NCBI RefSeq assembly: GCF_013456555.2
Contig: NZ_CP059154.1
Span: 186,001-250,000 of the forward strand
From: Natrinema zhouii
Lineage (GTDB): Archaea; Halobacteriota; Halobacteria; Halobacteriales; Natrialbaceae
Length of the DNA: 64,000 nt
Reading direction: 5' to 3'
A program made the position numbers and the translations under genes. The first letter of the stretch is position 1. Every line of letters begins with the position of its first letter. Positions 52,976-62,301 of this stretch are shown in pieces. Below the pieces are notes generated by a model. It did no database searches and was not told where the DNA came from. It was given only the letters and a program-made list of their open reading frames with translations.

Positions 52976-53719
52976 GTGACGGACCCAGAGCACGCTCACC
53001 GAACGGAAACCCTCCAGGGGCCGACGCCGACGGCGGCCCGCGACGTGATCGCCCGCGGGATCGATCGCGACGCCATCGTGACCGTCTACGGGCGGTGTAC
53101 CGTCGATTACGACGGCCGGGCGACGAGTTACCTCGAGGCGGGGGATCGCCACGTCATGCTCAAACCCGACGGCGCGGCGCTGGTCCACACCGACGAGGGC
53201 CAGCAGCCGGTCAACTGGCAGCCGCCGGGCTGTGCCCACGACGTGTCCTGTGCGGACGGGACGCTCGTCCTCGAGAGTCTCCGGTCGACGCCGGATGAAC
53301 GGCTGTGTGTCAGGTTTCAGGAGGTGCTGCAGGTATCCGCGTTCTCGGGTACGGACGAGAACGAGCTCGCGCTCGTCGGGACCGAGGAGGATCTCCGCCA
53401 GCGGATCCTCGAGGACCCCGACCTACTCGAGACGGGGTTTACGCCGCTTGCGACCGAGCGGGACACGCCGGCCGGTGCGGTCGACATCTACGGCGAGGAC
53501 TCGACTGGCCGAGCGGTCGTGGTCGAACTGAAGCGCCGCCGCGTCGGCCCCGACGCGGTGAGCCAGCTCCGGCGCTACGTCGACGCCCTCGAGCGCGATT
53601 TACACGCCGATGCGGCCGTTCGCGGGATACTGGTCGCCCCGTCGGTGACCGATCGCGCCCAGCGGCTCCTGACGGACCACGGCCTCGAGTTCGTCTCGCT
53701 CGAGCCGCCGGCCGAGTGA
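52976..53719 (+). CDS. nucS: Mismatch-specific endonuclease NucS (EndoMS)
   Basis: A 247-residue two-domain nuclease that cuts both strands at mismatches, used for mismatch repair in many archaea and actinobacteria. The N-terminal beta domain includes CTVDYDGRATSYLEAGDRH and QPVNWQPPGC. The RecB-like catalytic domain has AVDIYGED with the Asp and VVVELKRRRVGPDAVSQL with the Glu and Lys. GTG at 52976 (MTDPEHAHRT) is preferred for its TATA box. The C-terminus lacks the canonical PCNA-binding QxxL motif in a clear form. Confidence 0.93.
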   Translation: MTDPEHAHRTETLQGPTPTAARDVIARGIDRDAIVTVYGRCTVDYDGRATSYLEAGDRHVMLKPDGAALVHTDEGQQPVNWQPPGCAHDVSCADGTLVLESLRSTPDERLCVRFQEVLQVSAFSGTDENELALVGTEEDLRQRILEDPDLLETGFTPLATERDTPAGAVDIYGEDSTGRAVVVELKRRRVGPDAVSQLRRYVDALERDLHADAAVRGILVAPSVTDRAQRLLTDHGLEFVSLEPPAE

Positions 53720-53755
53720 TTTCGTTGCAACGCTGGGTCGAGTCCCGCTGCTCCG

Positions 53756-54211
53756 TCAGGCCGGATACGTTCCCTCGAGTTGCGCCCGTTCGATGACGTG
53801 ACCGTCAATCGCCGACCCGAGGTCGTCCGCGCCGGCGTCGGGTCCGAGTTCGAGCGTCGTATCCAGCGCGAACAGTTTGAATCGGTAGGTGTGCTCTCTG
53901 TCCGGCGGATTCGGGCCGCCGTAGCCGGTCTCGCCGAAGTCGTTCGTCCCTTCTGTCGCGTCGTCCGGTGACCAGCCTGCCGAAATCGTCGTCGTCTCCG
54001 GCGGAATATTCCAGACGAGCCAGTGCTCCCACACTTTCCCGGCAGGCTCTTTCGCGTCGGGGTCGTCCACGATCAGCGCGAGCGAGTCGGCGTCGTCCGG
54101 AACGCCGTCGATCTCGAGGGGCGGGTTGACGTTGTCTTTCGTGTAGCCGTACTCCTCGGGGATTCGATCGCCGTGGTCGAACTCCGGGCTCTCGAGTGTG
54201 AGGTCTCCCAT
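53756..54211 (-). CDS. YbhB/YbcL-type PEBP family protein
   Basis: A 151-residue phosphatidylethanolamine-binding-protein homologue. LALIVDDPDAKEPAGKVWEHWLVWNIP and GYGGPNPPDREHTYRF are the family core, containing the ligand-pocket DPD and PP/H residues (quoted in parts, LALIVDDPDA and EHWLVWNIP). The bacterial relatives have no firm function. The ATG at 54211 (MGDLTLESPE) fits. No signal peptide, so cytoplasmic. Confidence 0.9.
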   Translation of the reverse strand: MGDLTLESPEFDHGDRIPEEYGYTKDNVNPPLEIDGVPDDADSLALIVDDPDAKEPAGKVWEHWLVWNIPPETTTISAGWSPDDATEGTNDFGETGYGGPNPPDREHTYRFKLFALDTTLELGPDAGADDLGSAIDGHVIERAQLEGTYPA

Positions 54212-54343
54212 GTCGATCAGCTCCTTCGTGTAACGCCAGCGTTGGCCGTTCACCACCGGAATAGAAGAACCTTACAGCTCCTCGGGATGACGACAGTACC
54301 ACCGGGGTTGTTGCAATCGAATTGGTTCCGGTCAGCGCAGATG

Positions 54344-54487
54344 TTACCGGCGAACAGTGAATATTATGATTCCCAGCACCAGCAGCCCGATTCCCCACAT
54401 CCACGACTGCCCCGGAAGATACGATAGCAGTAGCGTGACGATGCCCGAGGTGATGAGCGACCACCCGATCGTTGTTCGATATGTCAT
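54344..54487 (-). CDS. Candidate 47-residue two-helix membrane protein
   Basis: The frame begins MTYRTTIGWSLITSGIVTLL and ends GLLVLGIIIFTVRR, with two hydrophobic segments (about 8-22 and 30-45) joined by the loop PGQSWMW. It resembles small haloarchaeal membrane proteins but I know no family. No strong TATA box is visible. It is divergent from a GNAT gene. Confidence 0.55.
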   Translation of the reverse strand: MTYRTTIGWSLITSGIVTLLLSYLPGQSWMWGIGLLVLGIIIFTVRR

Positions 54488-54593
54488 GAATACCACGACA
54501 GCAGCGGGATAGTTGTGTATTGTGCTGGTCACTGCAGCCCGACAATGCACCAAACCAATGTCATTTTTCAGATCGGGTACACACTATTCGAGT

Positions 54594-55121
54594 ATGGAGA
54601 ACGATCCGAGGATCCGACGATATCGGCCGGAAGACGGCGATCAGGTCCGTGAACTGCACGAAACAGCCATGCGAGATGCGGGGGTCTACGTCGACACCGC
54701 TTCGGATACCGATCTCGAGCGAGTTTTCGAGACGTACGTTGACGGTGATGGGGAGTTCCTCGTCAGCGAACTAGACGGAAGTATCGTCGCGATGGGTGGG
54801 TTTCGTCCAGTGGAAGAGACGGACTACATCGCGAAGATCGTTCCCGACCTGATGGATGGCGCAGTCGAACTCACTCGAATGCGCGTCGACCCCGACTATC
54901 AGCGACGAGGATACGGTCGACGGATCTACGAGGAACTCGAGTGGCGCGCTCGATTACAGGCCACTCCCCAGATCGTACTCGACACGATGGCGAAACAAAC
55001 CGCAGCGCGTCGACTCTACGAGGCACAGGGCTTCGAAGAAGTCCACCGCGAACGGATCGAGGGGTTCGACGATCCTTTCGAACTCCTCGTCTACCGGAAG
55101 CCGCTGGTCGACGACGGCTGA
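54594..55121 (+). CDS. GNAT family N-acetyltransferase
   Basis: A 175-residue acetyltransferase. MRVDPDYQRRGYGRRIYEEL is the acetyl-CoA loop (motif A), and DTMAKQTAARRLYEAQGFEE is motif B. Substrate unknown. The ATG at 54594 (MENDPRIRRYRP) is preceded by a frame continuing from 54513 without support. It ends 14 bases from the convergent mutS. Confidence 0.9.
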   Translation: MENDPRIRRYRPEDGDQVRELHETAMRDAGVYVDTASDTDLERVFETYVDGDGEFLVSELDGSIVAMGGFRPVEETDYIAKIVPDLMDGAVELTRMRVDPDYQRRGYGRRIYEELEWRARLQATPQIVLDTMAKQTAARRLYEAQGFEEVHRERIEGFDDPFELLVYRKPLVDDG

Positions 55122-55135
55122 GGAAAGCGCCAGCC

Positions 55136-57901
55136 TCACTCCTCAAGCAACTGCTTCAGCCGATCGAGTTCCGTCAGCGCCTCGACGGGGGTGAGGTGTG
55201 CGAGGTCGAGCGCGCGGAGTTCTGCGGCTACGTCGGTCGGTACGTCGCCCCCATCTGCAGTAGCCGTCGACGCCGATCCGTCGTCCGGCTCGAGCGCCGT
55301 ATCCTCGACCGTCTCGGCATCCGCGTCGGCGTCGGCGCCCGCCTCGAGTTCGCTGTCGTCCGCGTCCGCAACCAGATTCCGCGCGCGGTCGACGACGGAG
55401 CCGGGGACGCCGGCCGCGGTCGCGACCTCGACGCCATAGGAGCCCGTCGCCGCGCCGGGCGCGATTTCGTGGTGGAAGACGACCTCGCCGTCTACCTGAT
55501 CGACCTCGAAGTGCAGCGTGAACGCGGCCTTGAGGTCGTCCGCGAGTTCGGTCAGCGGGTGGTGGTGGGTCGCGAAGAGGGTCGTCGCGCCGACCGCGTC
55601 GTGGAGGTGCTCGGTGATCGCCTGCGCGATGGCCGTCCCGTCGGCCGTCGAGGTGCCACGTCCGACTTCGTCCAGCAGGACGAGCGAGTGCTCGTCGGCT
55701 TCCCGCAGGATCGTCGCGAGTTCGTCCATCTCGACCATGAACGTCGATCGCCCGCCGGCGATGTCGTCGCTGGCACCGACGCGGGTGAAGATCCGGTCGA
55801 CCGGCGTGATCCGGGCCGCGCTGGCGGGGACGAAGCTCCCGACCTGAGCCAACAGGACGATCTGCGCCACCTGACGCATGTAGGTCGATTTTCCGGACAT
55901 ATTCGGCCCCGTGATTACCGCCAGCCGCCGATCACGCTCGAATCGGGCGTCGTTCGGGACGAACGATTCCTGCGTGCGCTCGACGACGGGATGGCGACCG
56001 CCCTCGATCTCGAGGGTCTGGCTCCCATCGCGCTCGACGATCTCCGGCCGGCAGTAGTCGTACTGGGCCGCAGCGCTCGAGAGGGAGACGAGCGCGTCCA
56101 GCGTCGCGAGCGCCTCGGCGAGGTCCTGAACGCGTTCGACTTCATCCGCGATTTCCCGGCGGACCTCGCAGAACAGTTCGTACTCGCGCTCGTCCGCGCG
56201 CTCTTCCGCGCCGACGATCTGATCCTCGCGCTCCTTGAGCTCCGGCGTGACGAACCGCTCGGAGTTCTTGAGGGTCTGGCGGCGCTGGTAGTCGTCCGGT
56301 ACCGACTCGAGGTTCGGGTTCGTCACCTCGATGTAGTAGCCGTGGACCGAGTTGTAGCCGACCTTCAGCGAGCCGACCCCCGTCCGCTCGCGTTCGCGCT
56401 CCTCGAGGTCGTCGATCCACTGTTTGCCGTCGCGGGCGGTCCCGCGCAGTTCGTCCAGATCGTCGTCGTACCCCTCGGCGATGATGTCGCCCTCGGTGAT
56501 CTCGATCGGCGGCTCCGAGACGATCGCGTCCTCGATCAACTCGCGGACGTCCGTCAGCGGATCGAGCGCGGCGTGGAGCCGCCGGAGGCGGTCGCAGTCG
56601 GCATCGGCGAGTCCCTCGCGAACGTCGGGCACCACGGCGAGGGTGTCCCGCAGCGAGCGCAGGTCTCTGGCGTTCGCTCGCTCGCGGGAGATCCGTCCGA
56701 TCAGTCGCTCGAGGTCGTATACCTCGCGCAGCCGGTCGTGCAGCCGCTCGCGCGTCTGGACCGCGCTCGTGAGTTCCTCGACGGCGTCCAGCCGCGCCTC
56801 GATCCGATCGGGCTCGAGCAGCGGCCGCCGGAGCCAGTCTCTCAGTTTCCGGCCGCCGAGCGCGCTGGCGGTCTCGTCGAGCACACCGATGAGCGTCGCG
56901 TCCTCCTGGCCGTGGACGGCCCGGGGTTCGAAGAGCTCGAGGCTCCGCAGGGCGACGGCGTCGAGCAGCAGGTACTCCCGCGGATCGTACCGCGTGAGGT
57001 GGGTGATGTACTCGAGGTGTGCGTCGTCGGCCTCGGTGTCGATTCCGTCGTCGTTCGTCTCGGCGTCGGCTTCGCCCGTGTCGGCTTCGTCGTCCGTCTC
57101 ACCGCGCTCGCCCTCGTGTGTGCCGCCGCGAACGTACTCCGCGTAGGAGAGTAACGCGCCGCAGGCCCTGATTTCGGCGTCGCTCGCGAGCAAGGCGTCG
57201 GGGTTCCGGAAGTACGTCGCGAGTTTCTCACCCGCGCGGTCGCGGTCGAACGCCACCTCGTCGTACGGCGTGACCATACAATCCGTCGGGAAGACATCGG
57301 TGGGTGCCTCCGGTCCGACGACGGCCTCCGCGGGAGCGAATCGGCTCACCTCGTCCGCGACGGACTCCCTCGAGGTGGAACTCGTCGCGAGGAAATCGCC
57401 CGTGGAGACGTCGAGCAAGGCGAGCGCGAGTTCGCCGTCGCCGCTGCCGGAGTCGGATGCATCCCCGCGGGCAATCGCGGCCACGAAGTTGTTGTCGTCG
57501 CTCGCGAGCAGTTCGTCCTCGGTGAGCGTCCCCGGCGTAATAACCCGGGTGACGGCTCGCTCGACGACACCCGACGTCTCGCCGGGCTCTTCGACCTGAT
57601 CGGCCACCGCGACTCGATAGCCCGCCTCGAGCAGCTCCTCGATGTACGACTCGGCGTTATCGATCGGGATACCGGCCATCGGGTACTCGCCGGTGTTGTC
57701 CTCGCGGCTGGTCAGGGCGATCTCGAGCAGGCGCGCGGTGCGTTCGGCCGCGCCGCAAAACGTCTCGTAGAAGTCCCCCACCTGGAAGAGGACGATCGCG
57801 TCGTCGTAGCGCGCACAGAGGTCGTGATACTGCGCCATCATGGGCGTCAGCTCGTCGCGCTTTGTGGCCATCGCCTCGGGCGGGCCAAGCGCCGGATCCA
57901 T
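55136..57901 (-). CDS. mutS: DNA mismatch repair protein MutS
   Basis: A 921-residue mismatch-recognition ATPase. The N-terminal lesion-binding motif [10 protein letters not shown] near residue 40 has the Phe and Glu that contact mismatches. Connector, lever and clamp domains follow, then the ABC ATPase with Walker [10 protein letters not shown] at 665-673 and [13 protein letters not shown]. An acidic insert near 285-305 and another near 845-885 are halophilic extensions. The start MDPALGPPE at 57901 matches haloarchaeal MutS1; ATG at 57871 is an alternative. No mutL is in the window. Confidence 0.95.
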   Translation of the reverse strand: MDPALGPPEAMATKRDELTPMMAQYHDLCARYDDAIVLFQVGDFYETFCGAAERTARLLEIALTSREDNTGEYPMAGIPIDNAESYIEELLEAGYRVAVADQVEEPGETSGVVERAVTRVITPGTLTEDELLASDDNNFVAAIARGDASDSGSGDGELALALLDVSTGDFLATSSTSRESVADEVSRFAPAEAVVGPEAPTDVFPTDCMVTPYDEVAFDRDRAGEKLATYFRNPDALLASDAEIRACGALLSYAEYVRGGTHEGERGETDDEADTGEADAETNDDGIDTEADDAHLEYITHLTRYDPREYLLLDAVALRSLELFEPRAVHGQEDATLIGVLDETASALGGRKLRDWLRRPLLEPDRIEARLDAVEELTSAVQTRERLHDRLREVYDLERLIGRISRERANARDLRSLRDTLAVVPDVREGLADADCDRLRRLHAALDPLTDVRELIEDAIVSEPPIEITEGDIIAEGYDDDLDELRGTARDGKQWIDDLEERERERTGVGSLKVGYNSVHGYYIEVTNPNLESVPDDYQRRQTLKNSERFVTPELKEREDQIVGAEERADEREYELFCEVRREIADEVERVQDLAEALATLDALVSLSSAAAQYDYCRPEIVERDGSQTLEIEGGRHPVVERTQESFVPNDARFERDRRLAVITGPNMSGKSTYMRQVAQIVLLAQVGSFVPASAARITPVDRIFTRVGASDDIAGGRSTFMVEMDELATILREADEHSLVLLDEVGRGTSTADGTAIAQAITEHLHDAVGATTLFATHHHPLTELADDLKAAFTLHFEVDQVDGEVVFHHEIAPGAATGSYGVEVATAAGVPGSVVDRARNLVADADDSELEAGADADADAETVEDTALEPDDGSASTATADGGDVPTDVAAELRALDLAHLTPVEALTELDRLKQLLEE

Positions 57902-58066
57902 ACCCGAATTCGGCCGCCCGACGCGGAAATACCTTGCTGGATTGGGCGCGTTCCGCACTCGAGAGCCTAGCTATCAGTTTCATGATTGTAACGAAATGGG
58001 AAACGGTAGTACGATCTGTCGTCCCTAGTCTCACGACAGCTATGGAGTCGGATTCGGATCAGTCGG

Positions 58067-58417
58067 TCACTCGAGGTCCGACGCCGCCGTCTCGAAGTAC
58101 AGTTCGGCGTGGTTCGCACAGCTTGGATTGAAGGAAGCGTCGCAGGCCGGACACCTGTACTCGGCCTCGAGGTAGTCGGGAACGGTGAGTTCGGTCCCGC
58201 AGTCGCCACACAGCACGGACGGCTCGTCGAACCGGGCTCGAGGCCACGGCACGGCCTCGTGATCCGTCATTTCTTCGTGGCAGCGAAAACAGGGATAGTA
58301 GCGCTCGCAGCAGGCGAATTTGAATGCGACCACGTCGCGGTCCGTGTCGTAGTGGGCACACCGGGTTTCCGGACCGACCTCGACGCCGTGGACCGTGTGG
58401 CCTCCGATCGATTGCAC
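58067..58417 (-). CDS. CHY zinc-finger protein
   Basis: A 116-residue protein. CAHYDTDRDVVAFKFACC is the CHY signature; cysteines or histidines at 20, 22, 36, 37, 43, 46, 47, 53, 70, 73, 89, 92, 100 and 103 can bind three zinc ions. Eukaryotic relatives are ubiquitin ligases of the RCHY1 type, but without the RING domain this protein is probably a redox or binding protein. Function in archaea unknown. Confidence 0.88.
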   Translation of the reverse strand: MQSIGGHTVHGVEVGPETRCAHYDTDRDVVAFKFACCERYYPCFRCHEEMTDHEAVPWPRARFDEPSVLCGDCGTELTVPDYLEAEYRCPACDASFNPSCANHAELYFETAASDLE

Positions 58418-58629
58418 GAGTGACTCGACGGCTAGGGCATGCTTCGGTTTTGTGGTTGGATGGGACCTCGATAACGAGTATTGTCGAGTCCGTTTAGGAG
58501 GGGAGAGATCAGGCTATGACCGAGCGGTAAGTACAGGTAGTGCTATTATCGGAGCACCCCTCGGTATCTCTGAATACTGTCAAAAACCTCGTGCTGCATA
58601 CAGAGGGTGTATTCAGCAGAGTACGTATA

Positions 58630-59016
58630 TTACCGGTCAGATTTTGTGAAGGGCTCAAGTGGAGCTGATTGGGTGGAGAGATGTGTATCCGTGAACCCGG
58701 ACTCGAACTTGAGACCATAGCCGAATACTCGATCAGCGCCGATATGTCCAGCCCAAATTAGTGCGATGAGAAGAGCTATTCGGCTATCTGCCCAGAAACC
58801 GAAGGCACCGAGTACGAGCGGTAGTGTGTACGTGTGCACGATATTGTAGCTCAGACTTCCGAATCGCGGGCCTGCAAGATACCCGATCATGGACAAGTCA
58901 GGGGACAGCGCCAGAACTACCAGCATCCAAATTGGCCCGTCAAGCGTGAAATAGCTCCCCAACGCGATCCCCAGTGCGGCCAATCCTTCGATACGTAAGA
59001 GTGTCCGTGGCTCCAT
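58630..59016 (-). CDS. DUF4260 family membrane protein
   Basis: A 128-residue protein with three or four membrane segments. LLRIEGLAALGIALG, LALSPDLSMIGYLAGPRFG, YNIVHTYTLPLVLGAFGF and HIGADRVFGYGLKFESGFTD match DUF4260. Function unknown. ATG at 59016 (MEPRTLL) is preferred to ATG at 59025: a TATATTTTT box on the minus strand at 59043-59051 places the transcription start near 59020. Its codons are AT-richer than those of neighbours, suggesting transfer. Confidence 0.86.
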   Translation of the reverse strand: MEPRTLLRIEGLAALGIALGSYFTLDGPIWMLVVLALSPDLSMIGYLAGPRFGSLSYNIVHTYTLPLVLGAFGFWADSRIALLIALIWAGHIGADRVFGYGLKFESGFTDTHLSTQSAPLEPFTKSDR

Positions 59017-59242
59017 ATGGGTCATCTTCTATCAGGGACGTGAAAAATATAGCAGGTCAATTGCTGACTATGCGCGTTCTATTCAGCACAGCCTCAGCAA
59101 ATTATCTGGCAGCCGTCAGTAGACGTATGCGAGAGACAGTGGGTGAGTTTAGCACGACAGGTTCGCTTGTTTCGACACGAAACCTTTGAAACAACCACTC
59201 AGTAGACTTGCTAATCCAGTGCTTCGGTTACATTTCAAACTC

Positions 59243-59253
59243 AGTATTTATCC
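59243..59253 (+). promoter_or_regulatory. TATA box of the second HalOD1 gene
   Basis: AGTATTTATCC is centred about 27 bases before the ATG at 59277 and predicts a leaderless transcript. Confidence 0.6.
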
Positions 59254-59276
59254 GGTTCCAACCACTGAAACCGATA

Positions 59277-59549
59277 ATGGGACTCGAAAATCCGGAACAG
59301 CAGTTGCTGGTCGAGTACGAAATTCCGGAGGATGAATCTGTGAGTATGGCAGCTATCTATGCTGTAAGTTCACTAAAAGAGTGCGAGCCGTGGGAGTTGA
59401 GTCCATTATATAGGACGATTGATCCAGAAATGCTGGATGATCTATGCAAGTCACAGCAGAATGGGATCGTCAAATTCGTCTACAGCGACTTTCACATTAC
59501 TGTTGAGCAGGGCGAGTATCTTTTACTTCGGCCAGCAGATTACGAGTGA
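59277..59549 (+). CDS. Stand-alone HalOD1 output-domain protein
   Basis: A 90-residue protein almost wholly made of a HalOD1 domain: SMAAIYAVSSLKECEPWEL, YRTIDPEMLDDL, and the final VKFVYSDFHITVEQGEYLLL. The rest of the domain architecture seen in sensor proteins is missing. Base composition is AT-richer than the core genome, fitting an accessory origin. It has its own leaderless promoter. Function unknown. Confidence 0.8.
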   Translation: MGLENPEQQLLVEYEIPEDESVSMAAIYAVSSLKECEPWELSPLYRTIDPEMLDDLCKSQQNGIVKFVYSDFHITVEQGEYLLLRPADYE

Positions 59550-59986
59550 CTGTCACATTTGCGCTCTGTCTCTTGCACGATGCTACGAACATCATCTGAA
59601 ATTGGCAGGAATTCCAGCAGTCAGTTCGCACACGTAGTTATGCGCGCTGTTCAGCAACCCTACGAGTAAATAGAAGATGGTGAACCACTGTTCCACTTCA
59701 ACTGTCCTTGGGGTTGTACGTCGATAGAATCTGATCCCCGAATATGCACACGAGCTATCGATCGTTGTGTGTATAGTAACTCGAGATTGCCTACTGTCCC
59801 AGCATTGTACTGGCTCTACCGGCAGAATGTATAACCAGATACCGCTTAAAACCCCCGAAAAACCGAGGAATAGCGGGTCGTGTTCACGAGTATCGCTGCA
59901 AAAAGGAAACAACAGTGAGCGACAGTCGGCGTCGTCACTCGAGCCGGGACGACCGCGTTTCGAACCCGCGCTCGAGCGCGACTCAG
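59550..59986. other. Gene-poor region with possible insertion-element remnants
   Basis: There is no supportable gene in 437 bases. The word TATGCGCG followed by TTCAGCA occurs at 59639-59656 and, in the same direction, at 59069-59088, enclosing the HalOD1 gene. Such shared ends may be the remains of an insertion sequence or MITE. A 106-codon open frame on the minus strand (59592-59912) has no recognisable homology. Confidence 0.35.
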
Positions 59987-60541
59987 TTACTCAAACTCGG
60001 TGGTATCGCCGCGGCGGTAGCGGTCGAGTCGGCGGTAGCCGTGGACGGTGGCCTCGGTGTCGAGTTCGATCTCGTAGCGGCCGATGATGTCCTGGGTGTC
60101 GGGGACGGCACGGCGTTCGACGACCTCGACGACGGCGCGCCAGCCGTCGTCGGTCGGGGAGATCTCGCTGACGCCGTCGAACTCGTGGCCGATGAGTTGA
60201 CCGGCGGTCGACTGCACGGTGTTTCGGACCGCGAGGATGCCCGCGATCTCCTCCTGTTCGACGTCGGCCGCCTCGTCGACCTCCTCGGGATCGGTCTTCT
60301 CATCCGCAGTCATCGTGGTCGTCCCACGGGATCTGGGCTGCTCGACGTCGCCGCTTTCGGCCGTGTCGTCCGGTTGGTCGGCCTGTTCTTCCTCTTGGGC
60401 TGTTTGACTGTCGCTCACTGTTTGATCACTCTCGTCGTGTTGGTAGCAGAATCCGTTGTCCTGGGCCGGCCGTGAGCAGCGCTCGCCGTCCGTGGTGAGT
60501 GCCTTGCACTGCTCCTGTGATTGCGTGTCGGCTTCGGCCAT
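59987..60541 (-). CDS. gvpO: Gas vesicle protein GvpO
   Basis: A 184-residue accessory protein. The C-terminal 80 residues (from EEIAGILAVRNTVQ to YRRGDTTEFE) are the GvpO domain, with DGWRAVVEVVERRAVPDTQD and LGRYEIELD-like strands. The first 36 residues carry C12, C22, C32 and H35 (CKALTTDGERC, then FCYQH), which resemble a DUF5763-type zinc motif not usual in GvpO. A long acidic linker joins them. GvpO is required for gas vesicle formation. It is last in the leftward gvpA-N-O unit. Confidence 0.92.
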   Translation of the reverse strand: MAEADTQSQEQCKALTTDGERCSRPAQDNGFCYQHDESDQTVSDSQTAQEEEQADQPDDTAESGDVEQPRSRGTTTMTADEKTDPEEVDEAADVEQEEIAGILAVRNTVQSTAGQLIGHEFDGVSEISPTDDGWRAVVEVVERRAVPDTQDIIGRYEIELDTEATVHGYRRLDRYRRGDTTEFE

Positions 60542-60600
60542 TGGCCTGGGTTTGGTTCGTTCTGTCGTTCGTTCGGATCGGTCCGATCGCCGCCGTGTGG

Positions 60601-61635
60601 TTAGACCGTTTCGGTGATCTGCGATCGCAGGTCGTCGATGTCGCCGCCGTTCTCGCCTGCGATTTTCGGCGCGAGGACGTCCGTGAAGACGTTCGCCAGC
60701 GTCTCGTCGTCGAATTTACCGTCTTCGTCGTTTTCAGTGTTACCGTCGAAGACGGTCAGCCCCTTCGCGGCCGTGATCGCCGCGCGCGTGCCGACGACGA
60801 TCTCGAGGTCGTCGCGAAGCGCTCGCGTCGTGTCGACGATGGTCGCGATCTCGTCTTCGGAGAGGTCGACGTGGGCAGCGACGATCTCGCGTTCGGTCTC
60901 GTCGTCGTAGTAGTCGACGTGGACGCCGATGAACCGATCGAGCAGCGCGTCCTGCTGTTCGTGGACGCCGGCGTACTCCACGTCGTTGGACGTGAGGATC
61001 GCCCGGAACTCCGGGTGGACGTCGATCGTCCGATCGTCGCCGTGTTTGCCCGGGCGCTCGAGGACGCCCTCCTCGAAGACCGAGAGGAGCACGTTGTGGG
61101 CGGCGGGATCGCTTCGCGAGAACTCGTTGTAGACGAGCGTCGCGCCCTCTCGCACCGCGACGGACAATGGGTTGTCTACCCAGCGTTCGCGGACGATCTC
61201 AGTCTTCTTGCTGACCCCGCTGACGAACTGATCGTTTTCTTCGTAGCGCTCGCCGCCGGCGTGGGAGCCGACGAGCGCGGCGGTGTCGACCGCTTCGTCA
61301 CCGTTGAGCCAGACGACCGGCCGGCCGCGCTCCGCCGCGGCCGACAGCGCGAGGGCCGTCTTCCCGCAGCCCGTCGGTCCGATCAGGTGGACCGGCTGGT
61401 CCGCCTCGAGCCAGCCGTTGATCCGATCGCGCAGCGACCGAACCGCGTCGGTTTCGACGAACGGTTCGGGGACGACCGTTTCGGGATCGGAGAGGGGGCT
61501 GTCGCCGTTTCGTTCGCCTGCGTTCGATGCCGTTCGCGCGAGCTGTTTCTTCGCTTTGCGACCGTCCTTCTGCTCGCGGCTGGCCGTGATCTTCTTGCCA
61601 CGGACCTTGCGCTTGCGCGAAGTGTCGTCGGCCAT
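60601..61635 (-). CDS. gvpN: Gas vesicle protein GvpN, MoxR-type AAA ATPase
   Basis: A 344-residue AAA ATPase that helps gas vesicles enlarge. Walker A GPTGCGKT is at 86-93; Walker B-like LVYNEFSRSDP and the sensor LTSNDVEYAGV follow. The first 40 residues are basic (KRKVRGKKITASREQKDGRK) and probably bind the vesicle shell or nucleic acid. It starts six bases after the gvpA stop, and no gvpC lies between them. Confidence 0.94.
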   Translation of the reverse strand: MADDTSRKRKVRGKKITASREQKDGRKAKKQLARTASNAGERNGDSPLSDPETVVPEPFVETDAVRSLRDRINGWLEADQPVHLIGPTGCGKTALALSAAAERGRPVVWLNGDEAVDTAALVGSHAGGERYEENDQFVSGVSKKTEIVRERWVDNPLSVAVREGATLVYNEFSRSDPAAHNVLLSVFEEGVLERPGKHGDDRTIDVHPEFRAILTSNDVEYAGVHEQQDALLDRFIGVHVDYYDDETEREIVAAHVDLSEDEIATIVDTTRALRDDLEIVVGTRAAITAAKGLTVFDGNTENDEDGKFDDETLANVFTDVLAPKIAGENGGDIDDLRSQITETV

Positions 61636-61641
61636 GGAGTG

Positions 61642-61920
61642 TTATTCCGCCGATTTCGGCGACGATTCGGGGCGGGGCTCGACCTCGAGCTCCTCGAGTT
61701 CGTCGAGGTCGCCCTCCGCCGTGGCTTGCTCAATTTTTGCGATCTCCTCCGCGTAGTGGAGGAAGGTGTCGACCGAGGCGACCACGACGCGGGCCTCGAT
61801 CGTCAGCAGTTCGATCCCGACAACTGAGATGCGCGCCCAGACGTCGATGACGACGCCCTTGTCGAGGACGCGATCGAGTACTTCTGCCAGGCTCGAGGAA
61901 TCGGGTGTTCGTTGGGACAT
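61642..61920 (-). CDS. gvpA: Gas vesicle structural protein GvpA
   Basis: A 92-residue shell protein. [40 protein letters not shown] and [13 protein letters not shown] are highly conserved. It packs as ribs to form the hydrophobic gas-filled shell. Residues after 68 form an acidic tail longer than in Halobacterium GvpA. A strong ribosome site, GGGAGGTG, lies just before ATG 61920. It is followed directly by gvpN. Confidence 0.96.
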   Translation of the reverse strand: MSQRTPDSSSLAEVLDRVLDKGVVIDVWARISVVGIELLTIEARVVVASVDTFLHYAEEIAKIEQATAEGDLDELEELEVEPRPESSPKSAE

Positions 61921-62301
61921 AACACCTCCCCCTTGAGCGCCGTCTCGTAACACGGCTTGCGCTGCGTCTGCAAGTCTCCCTATACCAGCGGCCATTCGTC
62001 GGCGACGTGATTAGGCGGAGTAATACGGAAGGTTGCGTCTGCAAGCACCACGATAACCCGCAGCGGAACCGAACAGTCCGTGACGATACTCGAGTGCTCG
62101 TCACGGCGGCGCGCGATACCCGCGAGGAGCACAGCTATCGCAGCCCATGTCATCCAGACGTCCCATCACCGACCGAGCCGACGGATTACGCACGCGTCTA
62201 TCGACCCGTGGGTCTCGGCAGCAGGTTCGTCGCGGGCGTCGGCTACTGGGCTCGAGTCAGCGACAAGGCAACGATATGACTAGTCAGCGAGTGATCTATC
62301 A
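61921..62301. promoter_or_regulatory. Divergent gvpA/gvpF promoter region
   Basis: These 381 bases separate gvpA (leftward) from gvpF (rightward) and carry no gene. The gvpA side has a ribosome site GGGAGGTG at 61923-61930 and a TATA-like GTATAG on the minus strand at 61981-61986. The gvpF side has GATATGA at 62273-62279, about 27 bases before ATG 62302. The 12-mer TGCGTCTGCAAG occurs at 61963-61974 and again at 62034-62045 in the same direction, a possible activator site. Confidence 0.6.

Noticed and set aside
54941..57154. A 737-codon plus-strand open frame
   Set aside because: It is antisense to mutS and to the end of a GNAT gene; it has no domain and is a compositional shadow.
59592..59912. 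A 106-codon minus-strand frame
   Set aside because: Cys- and Tyr-rich, no recognisable domain, composition unlike haloarchaeal proteins; probably non-coding.
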